NCBI GenBank assembly: GCA_049602155.1
Contig: JBMYRH010000009.1
Span: 124,001 to 188,000, forward strand
Length of the DNA stretch: 64,000 nucleotides
Source of the DNA: JBMYRH01 sp049602155
GTDB taxonomy: Bacteria > Myxococcota_A > UBA9042 > PHBI01 > JBMYRH01
Direction of reading: 5' to 3'
The number at the start of each line of letters is the position of its first letter. The first letter of the stretch is position 1. Shown here piece by piece: positions 13,113 to 22,104 of the stretch. A model generated the notes under the pieces. That model searched no databases and was not told the DNA's origin. It saw nothing but the letters and a program-made list of their open reading frames with translations. Made by a program: the position numbers and the translations under genes.

Positions 13113-13128
13113 TGGCATGGCGCTTGCA
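13113..13128 (+). promoter_or_regulatory. Sigma-54 (-24/-12) promoter
   Basis: TGGCATGGCGCTTGCA matches the RpoN consensus TGGCAC-N5-TTGCA closely. GG and GC are exactly ten bases apart. It sits about 95 bases upstream of the ATG at 13224, leaving a leader of roughly 80 bases with AGGAGG near its end. It would make the CFI-box/beta-barrel pair dependent on an enhancer-binding protein, a class abundant in myxobacteria. Confidence 0.65.
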
Positions 13129-13223
13129 GACTCCTCACGTCTTACACGTGTGACGGACGCAGGCGTTCCCGAATGAGACGGCGACGACAGGCGAGACGAG
13201 GCACGCCAGGAGGACTGGCTTAG

Positions 13224-14447
13224 ATGGTCAAGACAGAGCACAAACGGATCGTATTTGCCGGGCTTCTCGGCATGTTCTGCCTGGTGGGGCAACCCGCGCT
13301 GGCGGACATCGACGGGTTTGAGATCTTGGAGATCTCCCCGGTCGGCGATGTCAGCCTGAATAGCCGGCTGGGCACGACATCGAGCGCGACAGAGCACCTC
13401 ATCAACATCGCCGACTGCGAATCTTACGCAGACGGGACGGTCCAGATTGAGATCGGGGTCGACACGAGCAACTACGTCTCCTTTAGCTACGGGGTGGCTG
13501 TCGCGTTGCCAGGTTCGACGTGCAACGCGGACTCCACCGACTTCGCTGGTAGCGATGACACGGTCTGTAAAGTGCTCGAGTCGGCGGGAGAGCTCGACAC
13601 GAGCTTTAAAGTCACGGTGGACCTCGATCGACTCACCGGGGGTGATTGCACCTCAGGCACCGAGGCATCTTCAGTACTCTACGTGGTCGTCGCAGACTCG
13701 GACGCCGCGAACTCGGCCAAACAAGAGGTGCTCTTCAACGTGGATCTGCTTCGCCCCGCTGCGCCGACCATCACAGAGGTCATCGGCGGCGATGGTCGCC
13801 TTGAGGTGCTCTTCGACGACTCGGATAACGAGACCGAAGAGGGGTTGAGCTATGACATCTACTGGAGCACGACCTCTATCCCGGAGACCCCGGGCAGCGA
13901 CGTGAGCAGCGGCTCGACCTCGTCGACGACCTACGAGATCGATGACGAGTCCATCGTCAATGGCTTGACCTACTACGTCCGCGTTGGCGCCACCGACAGC
14001 GCTGACAATGACAGCGCCCTCTCCGATGAGCTGAGCGTCGTGCCTGTCCCTACGACGGACTTCTGGGAAGCGTATAAAGCGGCCGGCGGGACCGACCCCG
14101 GAGGCTTTTGCTTTATCGCGACCGCCGCCTACGGCTCACCGATGGGGGCAGATCTCGATCTCCTGCGGGCCTTTAGGGACCAGATCTTGTGGCCCACTGC
14201 GCTCGGTCGGAGCTTCGTCCGCAGCTACTACAGTTGGGGGCGTCATGCGGCCGCGTGGATCGCAGCGCGCCCTGTGGCCAAGGCCGTTGTCCGCGTCGCT
14301 CTACAGCCCTTGGTGTGGGTCGCAGCGCTGACCACCACGATCGGTGCGCTCGGGACACTGCTGCTCTTTGGCTTGGTGCTCAGCGCGGTGATGCTCTTGT
14401 GGCGGCACCGTCGTGAGCGCGCGGTGCATGCTCTGGAGGTGAGCTAA
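13224..14447 (+). CDS. Secreted FN3-like protein with CFI-box C-terminal domain
   Basis: 407 residues. A signal peptide (about 1-28, ending PALA) leads to a beta-rich region with paired Cys, then a fibronectin type III-like domain (about 195-275; SYDIYWSTTS, LTYYVRVGATD). Near residue 295 comes CFIATAAYGSPM, the hallmark of the CFI-box C-terminal domain, followed by an Arg/aromatic segment and a strongly hydrophobic helix ending in WRHRRER. The tail probably acts in envelope anchoring or sorting; the mechanism is not established. AGGAGG precedes the ATG. The stop overlaps the start of the next gene by one base, so the two are translationally coupled. The arrangement recalls the MXAN_2561/MXAN_2562 pair of Myxococcus. 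Confidence 0.8.
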   Translation: MVKTEHKRIVFAGLLGMFCLVGQPALADIDGFEILEISPVGDVSLNSRLGTTSSATEHLINIADCESYADGTVQIEIGVDTSNYVSFSYGVAVALPGSTCNADSTDFAGSDDTVCKVLESAGELDTSFKVTVDLDRLTGGDCTSGTEASSVLYVVVADSDAANSAKQEVLFNVDLLRPAAPTITEVIGGDGRLEVLFDDSDNETEEGLSYDIYWSTTSIPETPGSDVSSGSTSSTTYEIDDESIVNGLTYYVRVGATDSADNDSALSDELSVVPVPTTDFWEAYKAAGGTDPGGFCFIATAAYGSPMGADLDLLRAFRDQILWPTALGRSFVRSYYSWGRHAAAWIAARPVAKAVVRVALQPLVWVAALTTTIGALGTLLLFGLVLSAVMLLWRHRRERAVHALEVS

Positions 14448-15166
14448 TGAAGACCCTTCGCCTCTTAGCCCTCGCGGGTGCGATGTTGTTGGTCTTGTCG
14501 CCGTCGGCGTCAGCAGAGTCCTCACGCTCCATGATGCTCGAGCTTCATGCTGGGCCCTATACCCCGCAGATCGACCGCGCCTTTCTGTATTCGACGCCCT
14601 ACGCCGACTACTTCGCTGAGACACCGATGGTGATGCTCGGGATGCACTTGGATTACCAGGTGTGGCAGGGCTTCGGTAGCCTCGCTGTCGGGGCCGGCGC
14701 TCGCATCGGTTGGTCCGACGGGCTGGCGGTCAGCCAAGACGGGTCGACGTCGTCCGATACGACGAGCTTGAACGTCGTACCTTTGACGGCGACGGTGACC
14801 TATCGCTTTGACTGGCTCGCGCAGAACGTGGGGATCCCGCTGGTCCCCTACGCCAAGGTGGGGATGACCTACTCTGTGTGGTGGGTCACCAACGGCAGTG
14901 GCGAGATAGCCAACACCTACGACCTCGATGGTGTGGGGCGCGCCGGGTACGGAGGCACCTTTGGCTTCCATGCCGGCGGTGGTCTGCAGTTCCTGCTCGA
15001 TTGGTTCGGAGCCGGTATGGCTGCCGAGTTTGACGCCGAGATTGGGGTCAACAACAGCTACATCTTCTTCGAGTACGCCTATCACAGCGTGAATGACTTC
15101 GGCTCGGAGACGAGCTTTGACTTGGGCGACGCTAACTTCAGCGCTGGCCTGATGTTTGAGTTCTAG
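14447..15166 (+). CDS. Outer-membrane beta-barrel protein (MXAN_2562-like)
   Basis: 239 residues. A signal peptide (1-23, ending SASA) is followed by alternating amphipathic strands rich in Gly and aromatic residues, and the last residue is Phe (GLMFEF), as in proteins inserted by the BAM complex. The length suits an 8- to 10-strand barrel. It is coupled to the CFI-box protein by a TAATG junction, which suggests that both act at the outer membrane. I recognise the family only from its pairing and overall look; no binding function can be read. Confidence 0.7.
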   Translation: MKTLRLLALAGAMLLVLSPSASAESSRSMMLELHAGPYTPQIDRAFLYSTPYADYFAETPMVMLGMHLDYQVWQGFGSLAVGAGARIGWSDGLAVSQDGSTSSDTTSLNVVPLTATVTYRFDWLAQNVGIPLVPYAKVGMTYSVWWVTNGSGEIANTYDLDGVGRAGYGGTFGFHAGGGLQFLLDWFGAGMAAEFDAEIGVNNSYIFFEYAYHSVNDFGSETSFDLGDANFSAGLMFEF

Positions 15167-15171
15167 AGCTG

Positions 15172-15984
15172 GTGTCCTCTGAAGCTCCCCTTCGCAACAT
15201 TCGCCTGCTCGTTCAATACGAAGGGACGGACTTCTGCGGTTGGCAGCGCCAGGACGGGCTTCGCACCGTACAGGGCGAGCTGACGCGCGCCGTTCAGGAG
15301 ATGGTGCATCACCCGGTGAAGCTCGGGGGCAGCTCGCGTACGGACGCAGGGGTCCACGCTGTGGGTATGCCTTCGAACTTTAAGACCCACCGTGACATCC
15401 CCCTCATCGGCTTTGTCCGAGGGTTGAACGATAAGCTAGACCGCGACGTCGCGGTCCTTGAAGCTGTCGAGGTCCCTGCGGAATGGGATGCCCGCGACGC
15501 CGCGGTCGCGAAGAAGTATTGTTACCGCTATCTGCTGGGTGAGAGTCGTATGCCGCTCTGGGATAGGACGAGCTGGTGGGTGAAGCGTCAGTCTCTGGAC
15601 GTGGAGGCGATGCACGAGGCAGCCCAGGCCTTTGTGGGCTCTCATGACTTCAGCTCGTTTCGAGCCTCGAAGTGCGTCGCGCGTACACGCCGCCGCTTGA
15701 TGCACTCGCTTGATGTCTCTCGCTCGCAGGATGGCTCGCAGGTGGTCTTGAGGATCGTCGGTAACGCCTTCCTCACGCACATGGTTCGGATCATGGCGGG
15801 GACGTTGTTTCGCGTCGGGGTAGGGCAGACACGTATCGATGAGGTCGCCGAGATCCTCGCAGCGAAAGAGCGCTCACATGCCGGGATGACGGCGCCTTCT
15901 CGCGGCCTGACCCTCGAGAAGGTGTATTTCGAGGGGTATCCTCGGATCGGCAAAGTCACCACAGACTCAACCGCTGCACCTTGA
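15172..15984 (+). CDS. truA: tRNA pseudouridine synthase A
   Basis: 270 residues, normal for TruA. The catalytic Asp58 lies in SSRTDAGVHA. Other conserved blocks are VQYEGTDFCGWQ near the start, KKYCYRY, and the C-terminal GNAFLTHMVRIMAGTL. TruA makes pseudouridine at positions 38-40 of tRNA anticodon arms. The GTG start at 15172 is five bases after the stop of the beta-barrel gene, so it may be read from the same transcript, although the functions are unrelated. Confidence 0.95.
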   Translation: MSSEAPLRNIRLLVQYEGTDFCGWQRQDGLRTVQGELTRAVQEMVHHPVKLGGSSRTDAGVHAVGMPSNFKTHRDIPLIGFVRGLNDKLDRDVAVLEAVEVPAEWDARDAAVAKKYCYRYLLGESRMPLWDRTSWWVKRQSLDVEAMHEAAQAFVGSHDFSSFRASKCVARTRRRLMHSLDVSRSQDGSQVVLRIVGNAFLTHMVRIMAGTLFRVGVGQTRIDEVAEILAAKERSHAGMTAPSRGLTLEKVYFEGYPRIGKVTTDSTAAP

Positions 15985-16016
15985 CCAGGCCTAGTACCGC
16001 TTGCTAGCACGGAGCT

Positions 16017-17177
16017 ATGGCTGATCTCGCTGAGTTGATTGCCAGCCGCGATACGATCGTCGTGGTCGGCCCGGGTGGTGTGGGGAAGACGACGACTTCG
16101 GCGTCCTTGGCGCTGCATGCTGCGCGCACTGGGCGCAAGGTGCTCGTCTTGACCGTCGACCCCGCTCGGCGCCTCGCGACCTCTCTTGGGTTGGATGATC
16201 TGGGTGCCACGGAGCAGCGCGTCTCACCCGCTCACTTCGCCGCCGCCGGCGTGGAGCTCGGTACGGGGGCACTTTACGCAATGATGTTGGACACGAAGAC
16301 AACCTTTGATGCGCTTGTCAGACGTCATGCGGGCTCGCCAGAAGCGCGCGATCGCATCCTGAACAACCGGTTCTATAAGCAAACATCGACCACCCTCGCT
16401 GGCTCTCAGGAGTACATGGCGATGGAGAAGCTTTATGAACTGCGAGTAGAGCGAGACTACGACTTGATCGTGCTCGACACACCGCCTGCAGTGAACGCCG
16501 CAGACTTCTTCGATGCCCCGGAGCGGCTCAACAACTTCTTGGACTCGGGCTCACTGGGGATGCTCCTCACAGGGGTGCGTCGCGCCAGCCGCTTTGGATT
16601 CGGGCTCTTCAATTCGCTGCTGTCCCGGGTCATGAATCGCTTTATAGGCGCGGGGACCTTCGTCGATCTGCTCGATTTCCTTGAGTCATTCACCAGCATG
16701 TTTGGCGGGTTCAAGCTCCGGGCGAAGCGCGTCGCTGCGATGCTTCGGGCTCCGTCGACAGGCTTCGTGATCGTCAGCTCGACGGAGGTCGTCTCTCTCG
16801 ATGAGGCCGTGGTGCTGCGTGAGCAGCTGGAGAGGACAGGCATGCCCTTCGGGGCGCTCCTCATCAACCGGGTGCGCTCCCCTTATCTCGACCCTGAGGG
16901 TCTGGAGGGGCTCCAAGCGCGGTTCGCTGATGCGGCTGCGGACCTGAGCGGGGATGCGTCCTTGAGCGCGACGGCTATCGAGGGCGTATCGGAGCAGGTG
17001 GCGCGCGCCTGCCAAGATTACGCCGTGCTCGCAGAGGTGGACGCAGCCCGCGTGGAGGCTGTGACCCGCCGCCTAGGCGCTGACGGAGAGCAGGTTTGGA
17101 CCGTCCCGCTCTTTGATGGGGACGTCCACGATCTCGAGAGCCTCGCTGCGTTTGCGGACCACGTCTTCGCGGATTAG
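16017..17177 (+). CDS. ArsA/Get3-like ATPase
   Basis: 386 residues with one ATPase domain. The deviant P-loop GPGGVGKTTT begins near residue 18, followed by the switch region VDPARRLATSLG and DTPPAVNAADFF. These mark the ArsA/Get3 branch of SIMIBI NTPases. No arsenite efflux pump, arsR or arsC is near, so arsenic resistance is not supported; in deltaproteobacteria such proteins are often orphans of unknown role. The ATG has GGAG just upstream. The stop overlaps head-on with the stop of the FHA gene (17174-17177). Confidence 0.85.
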   Translation: MADLAELIASRDTIVVVGPGGVGKTTTSASLALHAARTGRKVLVLTVDPARRLATSLGLDDLGATEQRVSPAHFAAAGVELGTGALYAMMLDTKTTFDALVRRHAGSPEARDRILNNRFYKQTSTTLAGSQEYMAMEKLYELRVERDYDLIVLDTPPAVNAADFFDAPERLNNFLDSGSLGMLLTGVRRASRFGFGLFNSLLSRVMNRFIGAGTFVDLLDFLESFTSMFGGFKLRAKRVAAMLRAPSTGFVIVSSTEVVSLDEAVVLREQLERTGMPFGALLINRVRSPYLDPEGLEGLQARFADAAADLSGDASLSATAIEGVSEQVARACQDYAVLAEVDAARVEAVTRRLGADGEQVWTVPLFDGDVHDLESLAAFADHVFAD

Positions 17178-17938
17178 AGGAATTCGACGCGCAGCAGTTG
17201 TCGTCCGATGAAGACGTAGTCACCGTTGGACAGTGGGACCTCGGACTTGATCCGGAAGTATGTCCCATTGCGGCTGTTGAGATCCCGGAGCAGGGTCTCA
17301 TGCTGGCTGACCTCAAGTCGTGCGTGGTGGTGGCTTATAAAGCGATCATGAGGGAAGTTGATGTCGCAATCATCGCGTCCAATGCTGACCTGTGGTCGCC
17401 GGATGCAGTGAGCTTGGCCCACTTGTCCGCCGTTGTGCAGCTGCTCTAGACGGAATGACCATGGGGTCACAGGGGTGCCACAAAAGACCGCGCCGTCGTC
17501 GCCCACGCGAACTGCAGCGGGGTTGTAGCAGGTGTAGCGCAGGACCTGCTCGCCGACGAGGAAGACCTCTCCGTCAGTCACTGGGACGGGCTCTTTGACT
17601 CGGATGAAGGTCCCGTTTCGGCTCCCCTCATCCCGGACGAAGAGCCTCCCGTCTGCATAGTAGAACGAGGCATGGATCGGGGAGACCGTCAGGTCCTCCG
17701 GGAAGAGGATGGGGCCCTCGCTTCGCCCGGCATAGTGGGACGTGGCATTGAGCTCAAAGACCATGCCATCTGTCGCGTCGCCTCGGATCAGCCTCAGGCG
17801 CGCCCGTCCAACCTCTGGCGCCTCAGAGTAGACGCTCTCCGCTGGTCGTGACTCTTTGGTCGCACGTAAAGGTTGGCCACAGGACCCGCAAAAGCGGTGC
17901 CCAGGTTCAACTTCGTGGCGACATGATTGGCACCTCAT
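17174..17938 (-). CDS. Zinc-ribbon protein with two FHA domains
   Basis: 254 residues. An N-terminal zinc ribbon (CQSCRHEV...CGSCGQ, residues 3-22) is followed by two forkhead-associated domains. Each has the GR...SRNGT pattern: first HYAGRSEG, SPIHASF and DEGSRNGTF, then VSIGRDD, ISHHHARL and DLNSRNGTYF. FHA domains bind phosphothreonine, so this is a likely partner of Ser/Thr kinases, several of which are expected in such genomes (one lies at 32512-33477). GGAG precedes the ATG. The first FHA core has Ser-Pro-Ile-His instead of SRxH, so its binding may be altered. Confidence 0.85.
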   Translation of the reverse strand: MRCQSCRHEVEPGHRFCGSCGQPLRATKESRPAESVYSEAPEVGRARLRLIRGDATDGMVFELNATSHYAGRSEGPILFPEDLTVSPIHASFYYADGRLFVRDEGSRNGTFIRVKEPVPVTDGEVFLVGEQVLRYTCYNPAAVRVGDDGAVFCGTPVTPWSFRLEQLHNGGQVGQAHCIRRPQVSIGRDDCDINFPHDRFISHHHARLEVSQHETLLRDLNSRNGTYFRIKSEVPLSNGDYVFIGRQLLRVEFL

Positions 17939-18015
17939 TTCGCTCTCACTCCGCAGCGGTATGCACTTGTCTTGGACTATAGGAGCGGCCTCGAAAGAGC
18001 GTCAAGGCGTCGCGC

Positions 18016-21000
18016 TCAATGGGGCGATGAACCGCGCCAAACCGGGCTCTCTTTATGGGCCGCCTGCGCGGCGCTGAGGAGCGCCCTCGCTGCGGGGTGA
18101 CCGGAGCGCCTCAGTGCGTCAAGCGCCTCGCGTGCGACATCGGCGATAGGATCGTTGATGAGATCCGCCAGGGTAGGCAGGAGTGGCGCCAAGTCGCGCG
18201 CTTTGGCGCTCCGGATAGCGGCAAGTCGCACTGAAGAGCCCTTGTCTCGGAGGAGACGTTGCATGATCGTGATCTGCATTGGACTTTGAGGTGCCGTCAT
18301 CACCCCTGACGCTCGAGCCATCGCTGCTCGGACCTCCGTCGAGCGCTCGGCTCCGAGGTACCAGTCCATGAGCGCATGAGCGTGATGAGCACTCGCTGTC
18401 GCAGAGTCAGGCGGGGGGGCGTGGGCGAGGACAGCGATCGCCGCCGATTGCAGCTCTGGCCATGGGCTTTGGAGCGCGCCTTTCGCGTGCCCCACGACGG
18501 TCGGCGTCATGGCTGCGGGTTCGAGCCGTGACAAGAGCTGAAGAGCTTTGGCTTGCGCCGACCCTCCCGCGCTACCCCCCGCCAACTCGACCAACGCGTC
18601 GCGGGACGATTCCCAGAGGCGCGTCAGGACCTCCTGAACTTGGCTTTGATTCGTGGTCGCGGGGATTAAAGGGTGAAGCATCAGCGCACCGTGGGGACCC
18701 AGGCATGCGTCCAAGGCCTCGTTGATCTCCTCCACCGTCCCGTTACGCAACAGAGACGTCAGGCGGGCTTCAAGGAGCGGCAGCAGCGTGACAGCTCGTC
18801 TGAGCCGCTCAGTCGCTGATGGAGGCGCGGGGAGTGTGGTCGCGATCAGCAGTCCTCTGTCAGTGCTGAGCCGTCCTCGTTCTTCGTCGATCATCGCCGC
18901 GTACACATCCCGAACCTCTGACAAGTCGGGGGCGTTTCGTACGCTCGTGAGCGCCATGCCGAGGTGCCCTATCGGTCGACCGTCAGCGCGCCATAAACGC
19001 GCGATCAGGCGGCGCTGGGCGGCGGTCGTCCCCACCGCATTCAGGCCTCGACTGGCCAGGCGCCGCTCAAGCGGGTCGGCCGAGGCCAACGCGCCGCCGA
19101 GGGTCAGTTCAACGGCGGGGCTCGGGGTCTGGCCGAGGGCCCAGACCGCGGCAATGCGTTGGCGCACGTCGGCGCTTCGGGCGAGGCGCTTGAGCGTTGG
19201 AGTCGCCGAAGGATCAGCCCTCGCGCCCATCGCCCAAGCGGCGAGGATCCGATGCTGCGGGTGCCGTGAATTCGCGATCTCAGCGAGCTTCTCTTGTGCT
19301 TTCGGTGCGCGGGCCAGCCCGAGCGCCCAGATCGCCACCCGCTGTCCATGACCGGTCGCCTCATCATAGAGCCGCCCGAGGGCGTCGACCGCAGAGGCGG
19401 TTCCGATCGCACCTAGGGCCGCAGCGACGGTCAGTCGAACGGCTGGGCTCTGGCCAAGCAAGATACGGGTCAACGCGGGGACGGCTCCTGGGGGGTGTGT
19501 CGCGCCGATCACCTCCAGTGCGCGCGCGCGGAGGGCGACATCGGCGCCGGTGAGGGCCTCTAGTAGAGGGCGCAGTGCTCGCTCTCCCAGGGCCTCAAGT
19601 TGCCGAGTTTTGATGTCTTTTGTCGGGCCGGACCAGCGGATCGCGCGCGCCGAGGCTAAGAAGACGTCGATCAAGAGCTTCAGGTACACGTCGCTTCGTC
19701 CCGAGCGCCTTACAGCCAGCGGTCTTAGCGCATCTTCGACGTCCCTGAGGCCTCGCGTCGCGATGGCCACCTGCAACAGCCGTCGCCCCGCCTTGAGAGC
19801 GTCCGAAGGTTGAGGGGTCTCACGGACGATATGGATGAGCTCCTGACGCTCGCGATCGGGCTGCTCGAGGGTGCGATACATATCGGCGAGCTTGAAGCGG
19901 ACGGTGTCGTTTCTGGGATCGAGCAGCAGGACCTGCCGCCAGGCCTCGATGGACTCTTGCATGCGCCCCATGCGCCGATAGAGATCGCCGACGCGGTCGT
20001 GGGCGGTCGGGGCCGCGGGGTTTAGGGCGACGACGCGCCGTGTGGTCTCAAGCGCACCCTTAAGATCACCACGGGCTAGGGCGAGGTCTGCAGCACGGTG
20101 CAGATAGTCGTATGCCTCTCTCGGGTTCAGCCGCGCCAGGGTCTCGAGGACCTCGATGGCGTCGACGACGCGGTCGCTGCGTGTGTAGAGCTGCTCGAGC
20201 GCTGTCAGCGTCTCGAGTCGCTTCGGAGCCAGCTGGCGGAGGCGCTCGAGCACGGCCTGTGCGCGTGTATCGTTGCGCTGGAGCAAGACGACCTCGACGA
20301 GGAAGAAGCCGGCCTCGAGATCGGGTGGCTTTGCGTCGAACCGCGCGGTGAGTTCGCGCTCTTTTTGCCTCAGGGTGCCCGCGCGCTGCCAGAGCTGCAC
20401 CACGCGCCGCCGTGCTTCAATGGACTTGGCGCTCTGTGATTCAGTGTCCAGGACGCGGCGCCATGCGGCGAGGGCCCCAATCGACTCCTTTTGTTGCTCT
20501 AAGAACGTCGCAAACGCGCGCAAGAAACGCGGATCATCTGGGCTCTTAGCGATCGCCGCTTCATACGCTTTCCGAGCCTCTTTGATCAGGCCGTGGTCCC
20601 TAAGGACTTCCGCGTGGCTCAAGTGGCCCGCCCCGCTCTTGGCGGCGAGCTTCCCCAGCGTGTGCCACGTGCGCTTCGCTCTCTCCCGATCTCCTGTGCT
20701 CCACCAGTACTCACCGAGGCTGATAATGTGACCCTCTTCGCGCGGCTCGAGTTTCATGAGGGTGCGATAGGTCCGCTCTATGCGCGGTCGCTCTTTGTCG
20801 CCGCCATAGCGCATGGTCAGATCGATGATGCGCTGATGCACGCCAGGGTCATTGCGATAGCGTCGCCCGAGCGTGTCGAGCAGCCGGAAGCCCTTCGTGG
20901 TCTCATCCTGCTGAAAGTAGAGGTGGGCCAGGTTGAGCTCATGGCGCGGCTCACCCCGCGCGACCTTTACGAGGGCCTCGTGCTGAGCCAGCAGGGCCTT

Positions 21001-22059
21001 GGGGGGCCCGGTGCGCTCGAGGATACGGATCAGGCGGAGGCGTGTGGCGACGTCTCTTGTGTTGTTCGCGAGCGCCTTCTCTAGCCAGCGCCGCGCGAGG
21101 TCATCGCGGCCGAGCTCCTCATAGAGGTGCGCCAGAGTCAGCTGAGTGTGGCGATCCCGCACGCGCCCTCTCTCCAGCTCCTCCACGAGCGCTGGGAGGG
21201 CGTCTTTGCGTCGGTAGACGCTGACGAGCCCCTCGAGGAAGGCTGGACGGGCCCAATGGCTGGAAGACAGCGCCTTGAGGCCCTCGCGCCACGTCGCCTC
21301 CGCGGCGCTAAGATCGCCCAGCTCCTCTTGGAGTGTCGCGACCTGCCTCCAGACGACGACTCGATGCTTGAGGGCGCTCCCGACCGCCTCTTGGACCTCA
21401 AGCCAGGCGGTCAGCGCAGCCCTTGGGAAGCCGCGACGGCTAAGGGTCGCTGCGGCCTCCATGTGCACGAAGGGTTTCCGAGGCGTCGCGTCACGGAGGG
21501 TGCTGTAGTAGCTCAGGGCACGTTGGAGTGATTTTGCTTCCAGGGCTGTGTCGGCTGCCTCTTGCCAGAGCGTGATTCGATCGTCGCGCTTTCGAGCGCG
21601 GCTGAGCGCGCTGTCAAAGGCGGCGAAGCTGTCCGTCCAGTCATGGGTGTGCCGCCACAGCCGCGCGAGCGCGAGGTGAGGTCTCCAGTCTTTCGGTGCG
21701 CCCGTGGCGGCCTTCTTGTAGGCGTCGACGGCTTGTGGGTGTCGATCGCCCGCGCGGTACAGGTGGCCAAGGACCACCCAGGTGCTGATCTGATCGGGGG
21801 TCGCTTTGGCGCGACCTTCGTAGGTGGTGATCACCCCGGAGAGGCCTCCCTGGGTGTGGGAGACCTCGAGGAGGCGTCGGAGGGCGTACGGTTGATAGGG
21901 ATCGTCGCGCAGCATCGCCTCGTAGGTCGAAAAGAGCGCGCGGTCGCGGGCGTCTCGATCGGCCGTCTCTGCGTGAGGGCTGGCGCTAAAGAGCACCACA
22001 GTGAGCGCAAACGAGGCGCTCTGAAGCGATCGGCTGGTGATGGATGAGGAGACTGTCAC
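18016..22059 (-). CDS. Very large secreted TPR and HEAT repeat protein
   Basis: 1347 residues. The N-terminal hydrophobic stretch (about 12-28, ending SPHA) is a likely signal peptide, placing the protein in the periplasm or envelope. About residues 35-830 are helical repeats of TPR type. From about 840 to 1340 the repeats change to HEAT/armadillo type (blocks like AVPALTRILLGQSPAVRLTVAAALGA; units of about 31 residues). Such alpha-solenoids are protein-binding scaffolds, and the partner is unknown. The GTG start has GGGAAG upstream. It is transcribed divergently from the DUF4388-like gene. Confidence 0.8.
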   Translation of the reverse strand: MTVSSSITSRSLQSASFALTVVLFSASPHAETADRDARDRALFSTYEAMLRDDPYQPYALRRLLEVSHTQGGLSGVITTYEGRAKATPDQISTWVVLGHLYRAGDRHPQAVDAYKKAATGAPKDWRPHLALARLWRHTHDWTDSFAAFDSALSRARKRDDRITLWQEAADTALEAKSLQRALSYYSTLRDATPRKPFVHMEAAATLSRRGFPRAALTAWLEVQEAVGSALKHRVVVWRQVATLQEELGDLSAAEATWREGLKALSSSHWARPAFLEGLVSVYRRKDALPALVEELERGRVRDRHTQLTLAHLYEELGRDDLARRWLEKALANNTRDVATRLRLIRILERTGPPKALLAQHEALVKVARGEPRHELNLAHLYFQQDETTKGFRLLDTLGRRYRNDPGVHQRIIDLTMRYGGDKERPRIERTYRTLMKLEPREEGHIISLGEYWWSTGDRERAKRTWHTLGKLAAKSGAGHLSHAEVLRDHGLIKEARKAYEAAIAKSPDDPRFLRAFATFLEQQKESIGALAAWRRVLDTESQSAKSIEARRRVVQLWQRAGTLRQKERELTARFDAKPPDLEAGFFLVEVVLLQRNDTRAQAVLERLRQLAPKRLETLTALEQLYTRSDRVVDAIEVLETLARLNPREAYDYLHRAADLALARGDLKGALETTRRVVALNPAAPTAHDRVGDLYRRMGRMQESIEAWRQVLLLDPRNDTVRFKLADMYRTLEQPDRERQELIHIVRETPQPSDALKAGRRLLQVAIATRGLRDVEDALRPLAVRRSGRSDVYLKLLIDVFLASARAIRWSGPTKDIKTRQLEALGERALRPLLEALTGADVALRARALEVIGATHPPGAVPALTRILLGQSPAVRLTVAAALGAIGTASAVDALGRLYDEATGHGQRVAIWALGLARAPKAQEKLAEIANSRHPQHRILAAWAMGARADPSATPTLKRLARSADVRQRIAAVWALGQTPSPAVELTLGGALASADPLERRLASRGLNAVGTTAAQRRLIARLWRADGRPIGHLGMALTSVRNAPDLSEVRDVYAAMIDEERGRLSTDRGLLIATTLPAPPSATERLRRAVTLLPLLEARLTSLLRNGTVEEINEALDACLGPHGALMLHPLIPATTNQSQVQEVLTRLWESSRDALVELAGGSAGGSAQAKALQLLSRLEPAAMTPTVVGHAKGALQSPWPELQSAAIAVLAHAPPPDSATASAHHAHALMDWYLGAERSTEVRAAMARASGVMTAPQSPMQITIMQRLLRDKGSSVRLAAIRSAKARDLAPLLPTLADLINDPIADVAREALDALRRSGHPAARALLSAAQAAHKESPVWRGSSPH

Positions 22060-22104
22060 ACTGGGATCTTCCCGAGGGCGTCATCTGCGGTCAATCTTCG
22101 CTGC

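Noticed and set aside
16017..17177. Arsenic-resistance operon
   Set aside because: Only an ArsA-like ATPase is present; no arsB, arsC, arsD or arsR nearby.
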